DNA from: Sedimenticola sp.
Lineage (GTDB): Bacteria; Pseudomonadota; Gammaproteobacteria; Chromatiales; Chromatiaceae
Assembly (NCBI GenBank): GCA_027038775.1
Contig: JALWGP010000152.1
Location: forward strand, 1 to 10,311
Length of the DNA stretch: 10,311 nucleotides
Direction of reading: 5' to 3'
Below are positions 1 through 5,931 of this stretch, piece after piece; the stretch's first letter is position 1; every line of letters starts with the position of its first letter. A program made the position numbers and the translations under genes. The notes under the pieces were generated by a model. The model was not told the DNA's origin. It was given only the letters and a program-made list of their open reading frames with translations, and made no database searches.

Positions 1-693
1 GGCGATGGCGGCGCGGATGTCGGGCGGCCGGGGAGGTTCGCCTCTTTCCGTTTCGCCTTTGCCGACGTGGTGCGGGTGGGTGGGCCGGTGGAGGTCGAGG
101 TGAAGCCGACCCGCCGGAGCCGGCGGGCGGGCGGTACCCGGACCAACCGCGTGCTGCTGCGCAAGCGGGGACGGCCGGTGGTGGCCGGTCGCGTGGAGTA
201 TCTCCGTGAACGGCCGGCCGGGCTGGGGCTGGATTTCAGGCCGCCCGCGGAGCTTTTCGACCTGCCGAATCGCAGCAGGCTGGCCGGCGGGCGCTATTTT
301 CTCAAGCACAGATCGCTGCAGATCAGCGACGCCAAGAACTTCCTCGCCGGCTCCCAGGTGGTTCCCTGCCAGTACTTCGACGAGCTGGAGGGCAGGGCGC
401 ATTTTCCCGCGCTCTTTCCCCCGTCGCTCATCTCCTCGGCCCTGCTGGAGAAGGCCGCCTCGGAGGGCTATGACTTCATCGAGCGGCCGCTGGTCTATAC
501 CTCCCATCTCTTCCACGTGGATCTCGGCCGGCTGGAACGGCTGCAGGACGGAGAGCTGCTTCACCTGCTGGTGGAGGGGCCGCTGCCCCAGGCGAAGGAA
601 CCGGCGCACTCCCGTTACCGTTGCGTCGGCCTGCTGTCCCGTGGCCGCCTGCTGTTCACCGCGGAGATCGGGCTTTCGCCGCTGGAGAAGTGA
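1..693 (+). CDS. C-terminal part of a protein of unknown function (possible double-hotdog enzyme), 5' end outside window
   Basis: The reading frame is open from the first base to the TGA at 691-693, so at least 230 residues are visible and the true start probably lies upstream; a GTG at 67 is the first in-frame start candidate but has no clear ribosome site. I do not recognise the family with confidence. The first part (FADVVRVGGPVEVEVKPTR, then RPVVAGRVEYL) has the alternating strand pattern of a hotdog-fold domain. The last part (HLFHVDLGRLERLQDGELL, then YRCVGLLSRGRLLFTAEIG) looks like a second set of hotdog strands, so a two-repeat thioesterase- or dehydratase-like protein is possible. 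A histidine-rich stretch (SHLFHVDL) and a conserved-looking segment ISDAKNFLAGSQVVPCQYFD lie between. No signal peptide or membrane segment is visible. Its link to the downstream operon is unknown, with 201 nt between them. Confidence 0.6.
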   Translation, partial: GDGGADVGRPGRFASFRFAFADVVRVGGPVEVEVKPTRRSRRAGGTRTNRVLLRKRGRPVVAGRVEYLRERPAGLGLDFRPPAELFDLPNRSRLAGGRYFLKHRSLQISDAKNFLAGSQVVPCQYFDELEGRAHFPALFPPSLISSALLEKAASEGYDFIERPLVYTSHLFHVDLGRLERLQDGELLHLLVEGPLPQAKEPAHSRYRCVGLLSRGRLLFTAEIGLSPLEK

Positions 694-724
694 GCCGGTC
701 CCGGACCTCTCCCCGTCCCGCCTC

Positions 725-751
725 TTGAATTGGCGCCCCGGGGCCTAAATG
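725..751 (+). promoter_or_regulatory. weak candidate promoter for the phosphoribosyltransferase operon
   Basis: In the 201-nt spacer after the first gene, TTGAAT (725-730) is a fair -35 match, but the AT-rich TAAATG (746-751) that follows at 15 nt is a poor -10 box. It is the only sigma-70-like pair I see upstream of 895. Start mapping would decide. Confidence 0.2.
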
Positions 752-780
752 TTACCCTGGAAATTGTAGGGATGGCGGAG

Positions 781-796
781 CCGCCGTGCACGGCGG
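781..796. repeat. 16-bp perfect palindrome upstream of the phosphoribosyltransferase
   Basis: CCGCCGTGCACGGCGG is identical on both strands. It lies about 100 nt upstream of the start codon at 895, between the weak candidate promoter and the start, so it could be an operator or part of a leader structure. The wider stretch 768-806 (AGGGATGG, then GTGCACGG, then ACACCGC) also loosely matches the core of the structured repeats near the transporter genes, so it may instead be a decayed member of that family. Confidence 0.4.
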
Positions 797-820
797 TACA
801 CCGCTGTCGAAAACCGGGCG

Positions 821-853
821 CTCTCCGGACGCGGCCGCGCCGCCTCCGGAGAG
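821..853 (+). promoter_or_regulatory. leader hairpin, 9-bp stem
   Basis: CTCTCCGGA (821-829) pairs perfectly with TCCGGAGAG (845-853). The 15-nt loop contains the palindrome CGCGGCCGCG (830-839). No T-run follows, so this is not an ordinary intrinsic terminator. It ends about 30 nt before the GAGG ribosome site (884-887) and could shape the leader RNA of the operon. The pairing is seen directly; the function is inferred. Confidence 0.35.
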
Positions 854-894
854 AGGTTCGGATATTCCCACCGCTAGCGAAGCGAGGTGCGCAC

Positions 895-1581
895 ATGGCG
901 GGCGCCGTCATGGAACTTCCCGAACTGCGGGATCGCCGCTGGGTGTTCCGGGATCGCGCGCACGCCGGAAAGGTGCTCGCTTCCATGCTCGGCGACTACC
1001 GGAACGGGAACGGCCTGGTACTCGCGATCCCCGCGGGCGGCGTGCCCGTGGCCGCGGCCATGGCGGACAGCCTGCACCTGCCTCTCGACCTGTGTGTGGT
1101 GAGCAAGATCCTGCTGCCCTGGACCACCGAAGCGGGTTTCGGCGCCGTGGCCTTCGACGGCAGCGTCTGGCTCAACCAGGCCTACATCGATCACTACCAT
1201 CTCACCCCCCAGCAGATCGAGAAGGCCACGCAGGAGGCGCGGCGGAAGGTGACCGCGCGGGTCCGGCGTTTTCGCGGCAATCGCCCCATGCCCGAGATGA
1301 GGGGGCGGCCCGTCTTCCTGGTGGACGACGGGCTGGCGTCGGGCGCCACCCTGCGGGCCGGGCTGGCCGCCCTCCGCCGGGAGGGTGCCGACCGGCTGCT
1401 GGTGGCCGTGCCCACGGCCCCGGCACTGGGCGCACTGGAACTGGCGCGCGAGGCGGATGCGCTCTACTGCGCGAATGTGCGGGGCGGCGCCAGCTTCGCC
1501 GTGGCGGACGCCTACCAGCAGTGGTACGACGTAAGCGAAGCGGAGGTGGAAGAGATCCTGAAGGAGCGGGAGGTCCTGTAA
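895..1581 (+). CDS. predicted phosphoribosyltransferase (COG1926 type)
   Basis: A 228-residue soluble protein with a type I phosphoribosyltransferase fold. The PRPP-binding loop is VFLVDDGLASGAT (about 140-152): two acidic residues followed by the small-residue loop that holds the PRPP phosphates. Further features are the PAGGVPVA stretch (46-53), a flexible hood around 73-100 (LPWTTEAGFGAVAFDG) and the strand RLLVAVPTAP (167-176). Known relatives transfer phosphoribosyl groups to bases, but the acceptor for this subgroup is not established and cannot be read here. The ATG at 895 is chosen because GAGG at 884-887 sits 7 nt upstream; the ATG at 910 has no such site, and the longer frame upstream runs through palindromic spacer. 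The hydrolase gene follows after 26 nt. In some bacteria, mycobacteria among them, this phosphoribosyltransferase and a dienelactone-hydrolase domain are fused in one protein, which supports a joint role for the pair. Confidence 0.88.
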   Translation: MAGAVMELPELRDRRWVFRDRAHAGKVLASMLGDYRNGNGLVLAIPAGGVPVAAAMADSLHLPLDLCVVSKILLPWTTEAGFGAVAFDGSVWLNQAYIDHYHLTPQQIEKATQEARRKVTARVRRFRGNRPMPEMRGRPVFLVDDGLASGATLRAGLAALRREGADRLLVAVPTAPALGALELAREADALYCANVRGGASFAVADAYQQWYDVSEAEVEEILKEREVL

Positions 1582-1607
1582 CCCGTGTTGCCGGGAGGTT
1601 CAGTGCA

Positions 1608-2267
1608 ATGGAGATGGAAACCCGGGAAGTGATCGTGGATTCGGCGGGCGTGCCATTGCCCGCCTTCCTCACGCGGCCTGCCGGATCCCGTGGGCTGGTG
1701 ATCTTCGTGCATGGCAGCGGCAGCAGTCGTTTCAGCACGCGCAACCGTTTCGTCGCCGATCTCCTTGCCCGCGCCGGCCTGGCCACGCTCCTCTTCGACC
1801 TGCTCACGGAGGAGGAGGGGCGGCTGGACGCCATCACCGCCGAGCTGCGGTTCGACATTTCCCTGCTGACGGAACGCACCATGGGCACCCTGGATTGGGT
1901 GGCCGCCGAACTCGAATTCGGCCCCCCGGGGCTCTTCGGCGCCAGTACGGGAGCGGCGGCGGCACTGGGGGCTGCCGCGATGAGGCCCGATGGCGTGGCG
2001 GCGGTGGTCTCCCGTGGCGGGCGGCCGGACCTGGCCATTCCCCTCCTGCCGCGGGTTGAAGCACCCACGCTCTTCATCGTCGGTGAGCTGGATACCGTGG
2101 TGCTGGAACTCAATCGCAAGGCGGCCGCGGTGATGCGGGCGCCCTGGGAGCTTGCCATCGTTCCCGGTGCCACCCACCTGTTCGAGGAGCCGGGCACGCT
2201 GGAGCAGGCCGCCGGGCTGGCGCGGGACTGGTTCCTCCGCCATCTGTTACCGGAAGCCACCGGATAG
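1608..2267 (+). CDS. alpha/beta hydrolase, dienelactone-hydrolase-like
   Basis: A 219-residue cytoplasmic alpha/beta hydrolase without signal peptide. The order of motifs fits the family: oxyanion-hole stretch VIFVHGSGSS (31-40), nucleophile elbow GASTG with Ser113, acid Asp162 in VGELDTVV, and base His190 in PGATHLFEE. Family members hydrolyse esters, lactones or similar bonds; the substrate here is unknown. The start at 1608 is set by GGGAGG (1593-1598) 9 nt upstream; the in-frame ATG two codons later (1614) is spaced too far. It lies 26 nt after the phosphoribosyltransferase and 27 nt before the DksA-like gene, so the three are almost certainly co-transcribed. Dienelactone-type hydrolases and COG1926 phosphoribosyltransferases recur as neighbours or fusions, so the hydrolase may act on the same nucleotide-like compound; that is inference. 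Confidence 0.88.
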   Translation: MEMETREVIVDSAGVPLPAFLTRPAGSRGLVIFVHGSGSSRFSTRNRFVADLLARAGLATLLFDLLTEEEGRLDAITAELRFDISLLTERTMGTLDWVAAELEFGPPGLFGASTGAAAALGAAAMRPDGVAAVVSRGGRPDLAIPLLPRVEAPTLFIVGELDTVVLELNRKAAAVMRAPWELAIVPGATHLFEEPGTLEQAAGLARDWFLRHLLPEATG

Positions 2268-2294
2268 ACCCTTCACCCATCAAGGAGCACGAGC

Positions 2295-2693
2295 ATGACG
2301 ATGACTCTGAGTCACGAAGCACTGGAACAGTTCAGACAGATCCTGAAGGAGCGGGAACAGAGCCTGCGCGAGGAGATCCGCCAGGCCCTGCTGAAGGCCG
2401 ACAGTGAACACTACGCAGACCTGGCCGGCCAGGTGCACGACACCGAGGAAGCCTCGGTGGCCGACATGCTGGTGGACCTCAACCTCGCCACCATCGACAA
2501 GTACGTGGAGGAACTGCGGCAGGTGGAACGGGTCCTGGGCCGCATGCAAGAAGGAGAATACGGCGTCTGCATCGACTGTGGCGGCCCCATCGGCGAGGCC
2601 AGGCTCCGCGCCAACCCGGTGGCGCTGCGCTGTGTCCGCTGCCAGGAGGCCTGGGAGAAGACCCACGCCGGGGGCGAGACGCCCGCGCTCTAG
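2295..2693 (+). CDS. DksA/TraR-family zinc-finger protein
   Basis: A 132-residue protein with a long helical N-terminal half (about 6-85, a coiled-coil hairpin rich in Glu, Arg and Gln) and a C-terminal C4 zinc finger: Cys92 and Cys95 in CIDCG, Cys113 and Cys116 in CVRCQ. Members of this family enter the secondary channel of RNA polymerase and alter initiation, often with ppGpp. The protein is shorter than E. coli DksA (151 residues). At the predicted coiled-coil tip it reads DTEEAS (49-54) where DksA has an Asp-x-x-Asp-x-Ala motif: the first Asp is kept, the second is Glu and the Ala is Ser. It is more likely a DksA-like paralogue than the housekeeping DksA. AAGGAG (2282-2287) lies 7 nt before the ATG. 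Being last in the operon, it may tune the operon or respond with it to stress. Confidence 0.9.
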   Translation: MTMTLSHEALEQFRQILKEREQSLREEIRQALLKADSEHYADLAGQVHDTEEASVADMLVDLNLATIDKYVEELRQVERVLGRMQEGEYGVCIDCGGPIGEARLRANPVALRCVRCQEAWEKTHAGGETPAL

Positions 2694-2783
2694 TGTGTTG
2701 CGGCCGGCGCGGGCGGTTCCACTGGCAGAAGGTTATGCTGGGCAGGCTGCCGCCGGGGCAACGGTGAAAGGGGCTGCACGATC

Positions 2784-4724
2784 ATGGTCGACTACGGGAA
2801 TGGAGTAGAGGTGCTGCCGGGACCCCGGGGCGCGGGCGGGGTGGACCGGGCCACCGGGCCGTCGCACCGGAGGGTGCGCGTGTTTCTCGTTACGCTGGTT
2901 CTCGCTCTCGCGGCGGGGCTGGCGTGGGACTTCCTGCGCCCGCCGCTCTACAGGGCCTCCGCCACCCTCCTCACCGTGGCACCGCCGGAGCTGGACCAGC
3001 CCAGCGCCGAGGCCGACGTCCAGCACGTGGCGATCCAGCGGCAGCGGCTGCTGAGCCGGAAGGTGCTGGAGGCGGTTTCGCGCGCGCTCCCGGAGAACGG
3101 ATCGGGTGAGCCGCCCGTGGACGCGGACCGGCTGCGCGCCATGTTGCAGGTCCTGCCGGTGCCCGATACCAACCTGGTGGAGCTGCGTGCTGACGGTACG
3201 GAACCCCTTTTCCTCTCCGCGGTGGTGAACGCCTGGATCGACGCGTACCTGTCCGTGCGCGCCGAAGAGGTGGCTGCGCTGGAGGCCGGCACCTCCCGCG
3301 TGCTCAGGGAGCGGTACCAGGCCCTCGGGCGCAAGATCGAGGAGAAAAGAGCAGTGCTGGAGCGGTTCCGCGAGCGCCACAGCATTCTCAGCACCGCGCG
3401 GGACGAGAACCAGGTGCTGGCTCGCCTGAAAGGGCTGAACGATTCGCTCAACGCGGCCAACGAAGAGCGGGTCAAGGCCAGGGCGAGGCTCGATGCCATC
3501 GAGGCGGCCATCGCCCGTGGCGAGACCCTGGTTCCCGAGGAGGACAAGCGCAGCTACGCGGAGATGGTCAAGCGTGCGCAGGAGCTGCGGGAACAGGTGG
3601 CCGAGCTCCAGCGCCGTTACACCGACGAGTACATCGAACGCTCCCCGGCGCTGAAGGTGATCCCCGAGAAACTGGCCAGGCTGGAGCAGAAACTTCGCAG
3701 GTACCGCGAGGAGAGCAGGGCCCACCTGCTGGCCACTGCCCGCCAGGAGCACGCCGCCGCCGTGCAGACCGTGGCGGAACTGGAGGCGCAGCTGGAGTCG
3801 CTCAAGCGGGAGGCCTCCGAGTTCACCGCCCGCTTTTCCGAGTACGAAGCGATGCAGGAAGACCTGGCGAACCTGGAGGCCCTCTACCGGGAGCTGGAGG
3901 ATCGCCTGGTGAAGGTGGAGATCAGCAACCGCAAGAAGTACCCGCAGGTGCAGGTGGTGGAGTGGGCCTATCCGCCTGCCGCACCAGTGTGGCCCCACTA
4001 CTGGCGGGATGCGGCCATCGTGGCGGGCGTTTCGGTGGTGCTGGCGTTGCTCATGGTGTGGCTGGTGGAGTTCCTGCGGCCCGCGGCGCCCCCCGTTCAG
4101 CCCGCGCTCGGGGTCACCCTCTACCCGGCCAACCCGGCACTGGGGCAGGGGGAGCCCGAAAGGGCGGCGCTCGGGCAGAGGCCGCAGGCGCTGCCCGCCC
4201 GCGCCGTGGTGGAGCTGGCGCCGGGAGAGATCCGGCAGTTGGTGGAGCACGGGGATCCCATCGCCAGGCAGCTGGTCGGACTGCTGCTGAGCGGGCTCAG
4301 CGTACAGGAGATCCTGCAGCTGGAAGCCGGGGACATCGACCCGGAGACGGGCGAGGTGGAGGTGCGGGGAAGATCCGCGCGCAAGGTGAGGCTGCCGCCC
4401 GCCATCCGGTCCTGGTATCTCGGGGAAGAGGGCGCCTGGCTGGCATGGAAGGCGCAGGAGGGCTTCGACGAAGGGGAGCTCGAAGCGCGGCTGCAGCTGG
4501 CGGCCAGGGAAGCCGGGATTCCGGAGATCGAACGGGTGGACTCCGAAGCCCTGCGCAACAGTTATCTGCTCCACCTGGTGCGGCAGGGTGTGCGCCTGAC
4601 CGATCTAGAACGGGTGGCGGGCGCCATGCCGGCCCGGCAGTTGCTCGAACTCGGCGCTCACGCGCCCGGAGGTCCCTCCCGGCCCGTTTCCGAGGTGGAC
4701 ACGGTCTACCCGCTGTTCGCCTGA
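2784..4724 (+). CDS. Wzz/GumC-type polysaccharide co-polymerase fused to a degenerate tyrosine-recombinase-like domain
   Basis: A 646-residue inner-membrane protein. Transmembrane helix 1 is at about 31-48, followed by a Wzz-type segment (LRPPLYRASATLL, 51-63) and a long periplasmic coiled coil (about 160-380). A proline-rich stretch (397-404) leads into transmembrane helix 2 (about 409-431). This is the layout of GumC/Wzz chain-length proteins, which set polymer length in Wzy-dependent export. Instead of ending or continuing into a tyrosine kinase, it has a cytoplasmic tail of about 215 residues with no Walker motif. Residues 474-625 follow the phage-integrase catalytic fold: LLLSGLSVQEILQLEAGDID (500-519), a strand pair ending RKVRLPP (533-539), and EALRNSYLLHLVRQGV (588-603). 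The catalytic positions read Ser506 (for Arg), Glu588 (His), Arg591 (kept), Ala614 (His) and Leu623 (Tyr), so recombinase activity is not expected. AAAGGGG (2767-2773) lies 10 nt before the ATG. No glycosyltransferase or Wzy gene is in view. Confidence 0.85.
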   Translation: MVDYGNGVEVLPGPRGAGGVDRATGPSHRRVRVFLVTLVLALAAGLAWDFLRPPLYRASATLLTVAPPELDQPSAEADVQHVAIQRQRLLSRKVLEAVSRALPENGSGEPPVDADRLRAMLQVLPVPDTNLVELRADGTEPLFLSAVVNAWIDAYLSVRAEEVAALEAGTSRVLRERYQALGRKIEEKRAVLERFRERHSILSTARDENQVLARLKGLNDSLNAANEERVKARARLDAIEAAIARGETLVPEEDKRSYAEMVKRAQELREQVAELQRRYTDEYIERSPALKVIPEKLARLEQKLRRYREESRAHLLATARQEHAAAVQTVAELEAQLESLKREASEFTARFSEYEAMQEDLANLEALYRELEDRLVKVEISNRKKYPQVQVVEWAYPPAAPVWPHYWRDAAIVAGVSVVLALLMVWLVEFLRPAAPPVQPALGVTLYPANPALGQGEPERAALGQRPQALPARAVVELAPGEIRQLVEHGDPIARQLVGLLLSGLSVQEILQLEAGDIDPETGEVEVRGRSARKVRLPPAIRSWYLGEEGAWLAWKAQEGFDEGELEARLQLAAREAGIPEIERVDSEALRNSYLLHLVRQGVRLTDLERVAGAMPARQLLELGAHAPGGPSRPVSEVDTVYPLFA

Positions 4725-4743
4725 GGCGGAGGAGAGCGCCTCA
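4722..4743. terminator. candidate two-way hairpin spanning both convergent stop codons
   Basis: TGAGGCG (4722-4728) pairs with CGCCTCA (4737-4743), a 7-bp stem with an 8-nt loop. The left arm begins with the Wzz-gene TGA and the right arm ends with the TCA that is the stop of the minus-strand gene. There is no T-run on either strand, so termination would be weak or factor-assisted. Confidence 0.3.
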
Positions 4744-5367
4744 AACCGCCTGGAAGAGGTACTCCTGGAGGCCGTTCTGCAGCAGCCTCGACTGCCACAC
4801 CCCGAATCCCGGCATCAGCCGCTCCAGGGTGCGCTGGGCGTATCTCGGCGCCGGCGCCGTTTCGGCGCTGCCGTGCAGCCACCGCATGCGCTCCGGGCTC
4901 ATGAGCTGGAAACGGCCCGGACGCGCAGGCATCGTGGCCCTGGTGTGCACGAAGGCGTGCATCCAGGCGCCCCGGGCGGTGTGGGTGTGCAGGTGGCCCG
5001 CCAGGAGGGCGAGACCCTCTTCGTCCAGATAGTTGAGCAGGTCCCAGCAGAGGATCAGGTCGAACCGCGCGGCCCCGGCCAGTGGCAGCAGCCGCACCGG
5101 CTCGGGAGGCGGCTGCTCCTCCTCTTCCCACCGCCACTCGGCCAGCGTCTCCTCCAGGGATGCGACATGGAAACGGCAGCGAAAGCGGGAGAAGAACTCG
5201 ATGTGGTTGCCCGAGGCCGGGCCGAGGTCGAGGATTTCGTATTTCCTCCCGGGCTCCTTCTCCAGCGTCTCCACCAGGTGGTGAAAGGCGGGTGAACCCA
5301 GCTCTTCCGAGCCGGGTTCGGTCCTCGAGGGAGGTGCGGGGCCGCCACCCCTGGAGAAGAGCGCCAT
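4741..5367 (-). CDS. class I SAM-dependent methyltransferase-like protein
   Basis: A 208-residue soluble protein. The stretch YEILDLGPASGNHIEFFS (43-60) matches the glycine-rich SAM-binding loop (motif I) at the end of the first strand. RFDLILCWDLLNYLDEEGLA (101-120) matches the later strand-and-helix region of class I methyltransferases. The N-terminus (1-25) is Gly/Pro/Ser-rich and likely disordered, and residues 81-90 are acidic then proline-rich. The substrate cannot be read. It starts 18 nt after the bactofilin stop, without a convincing Shine-Dalgarno sequence, which points to translation coupled to the bactofilin. The pair is probably one transcript. It converges on the Wzz-like gene with only 16 nt between stop codons. 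Motif I is slightly atypical (GPASGN rather than GxGxG), so loss of activity is possible. Confidence 0.7.
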   Translation of the reverse strand: MALFSRGGGPAPPSRTEPGSEELGSPAFHHLVETLEKEPGRKYEILDLGPASGNHIEFFSRFRCRFHVASLEETLAEWRWEEEEQPPPEPVRLLPLAGAARFDLILCWDLLNYLDEEGLALLAGHLHTHTARGAWMHAFVHTRATMPARPGRFQLMSPERMRWLHGSAETAPAPRYAQRTLERLMPGFGVWQSRLLQNGLQEYLFQAV

Positions 5368-5385
5368 TTCGGCAGGAGGCGGGGA

Positions 5386-5841
5386 TCAGGCGCTCTTGCT
5401 CTTGGGGGCGGCCTGCAGGGTGGGCGCTTCCGCCTTGGCGTCCATGTCGATGCTGCCTTTGGACGAGGCGCCCTCCTCGAGGATCACCGTGCGCGCGAGG
5501 AGGTTGCCGCGCACCCGGCCCGAGGCGGTGATGGTCACCTTCTCCGCGCCGGTGAGGTCGCCGATGAGCTCGCCGCGCACGGTGATGGTCCGGGCGTAGG
5601 CGTTGGCCTTGATGCGTCCCTGCTCGCCCACCGTGAGATTGTGCTCCTTCAGGTGGATGTTGCCCTCCACCTGGCCCTGGATGAGCAGGTCCTCGTCGCC
5701 GGTGAGTTCCCCGTTGAGCCGGATGGAGGGACCGATGGTGGTGGTCTGGCCACCGCCGGGGCTCGCCTTGGGCGCGGCCGGTTGCACGGGAGCGGGACTC
5801 TGGGCGGCTTCGCCCGTGGCTTTCTTCGACTTGTCGAACAT
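5386..5841 (-). CDS. bactofilin
   Basis: A 151-residue protein with the bactofilin (PF04519, CcmA-type) beta-helix core at about 33-132, flanked by disordered Ala/Pro/Lys-rich tails. The repeating strands are visible: IGPSIRLNGELTGDEDLLI, QGQVEGNIHL, VGEQGRIKANAYARTITVRG, ELIGDLTGAEKVTITASGRV, RGNLLARTVILEEGA. Bactofilins polymerise without nucleotide into filaments that scaffold cell-shape, polarity or envelope functions, often at the inner membrane. The start MFDKSKK (ATG at 5841) is preferred because AGAGGA lies about 9 nt upstream on the minus strand; the frame stays open to 5919 but the extra 26 residues are basic and unlike bactofilins. It begins 90 nt after the importer ATPase gene, so it may have its own promoter or be read through. 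It leads the pair with the methyltransferase-like gene. Confidence 0.92.
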   Translation of the reverse strand: MFDKSKKATGEAAQSPAPVQPAAPKASPGGGQTTTIGPSIRLNGELTGDEDLLIQGQVEGNIHLKEHNLTVGEQGRIKANAYARTITVRGELIGDLTGAEKVTITASGRVRGNLLARTVILEEGASSKGSIDMDAKAEAPTLQAAPKSKSA

Positions 5842-5917
5842 GGTGGCTTGTCCTCTGGTGGGTTGGGAATGGCCTCTTGTAACCGTTTTGTTCCGGGCCT
5901 TTGTTGTCCGGCGTCTC

Positions 5918-5931
5918 ATTTTTGCAAAAAT
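5918..5931. promoter_or_regulatory. AT-rich perfect palindrome between importer and bactofilin genes
   Basis: ATTTTTGCAAAAAT is a 14-bp perfect palindrome in otherwise GC-rich DNA. It ends exactly at the base before the ATPase stop codon (5932-5934 on the minus strand) and lies about 77 nt upstream of the bactofilin start. On the minus strand TTGCAA could serve as a -35 box, but no good -10 follows. A protein-binding site or promoter element for bactofilin is possible. Confidence 0.3.

Noticed and set aside
786..1607. Upstream extension of the hydrolase reading frame
   Set aside because: The extension overlaps the phosphoribosyltransferase out of frame and is low complexity; a clear ribosome site sets the start at 1608.
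2723..2739. Sigma-54-like TGGCAG ... TATGCT pattern upstream of the Wzz-like gene
   Set aside because: The GG and GC elements are 11 nt apart rather than the required 10, and the -12 half is not TTGC. Sigma-54 tolerates little spacing change.
2733..4574. 613-codon minus-strand open frame opposite the Wzz-like gene
   Set aside because: The plus-strand frame has clear membrane helices, coiled coil and domain order; the antisense frame has only low-complexity composition.
5842..5919. N-terminal extension of bactofilin to 5919
   Set aside because: The extra residues are basic and unlike bactofilins, and a good ribosome site precedes the ATG at 5841.
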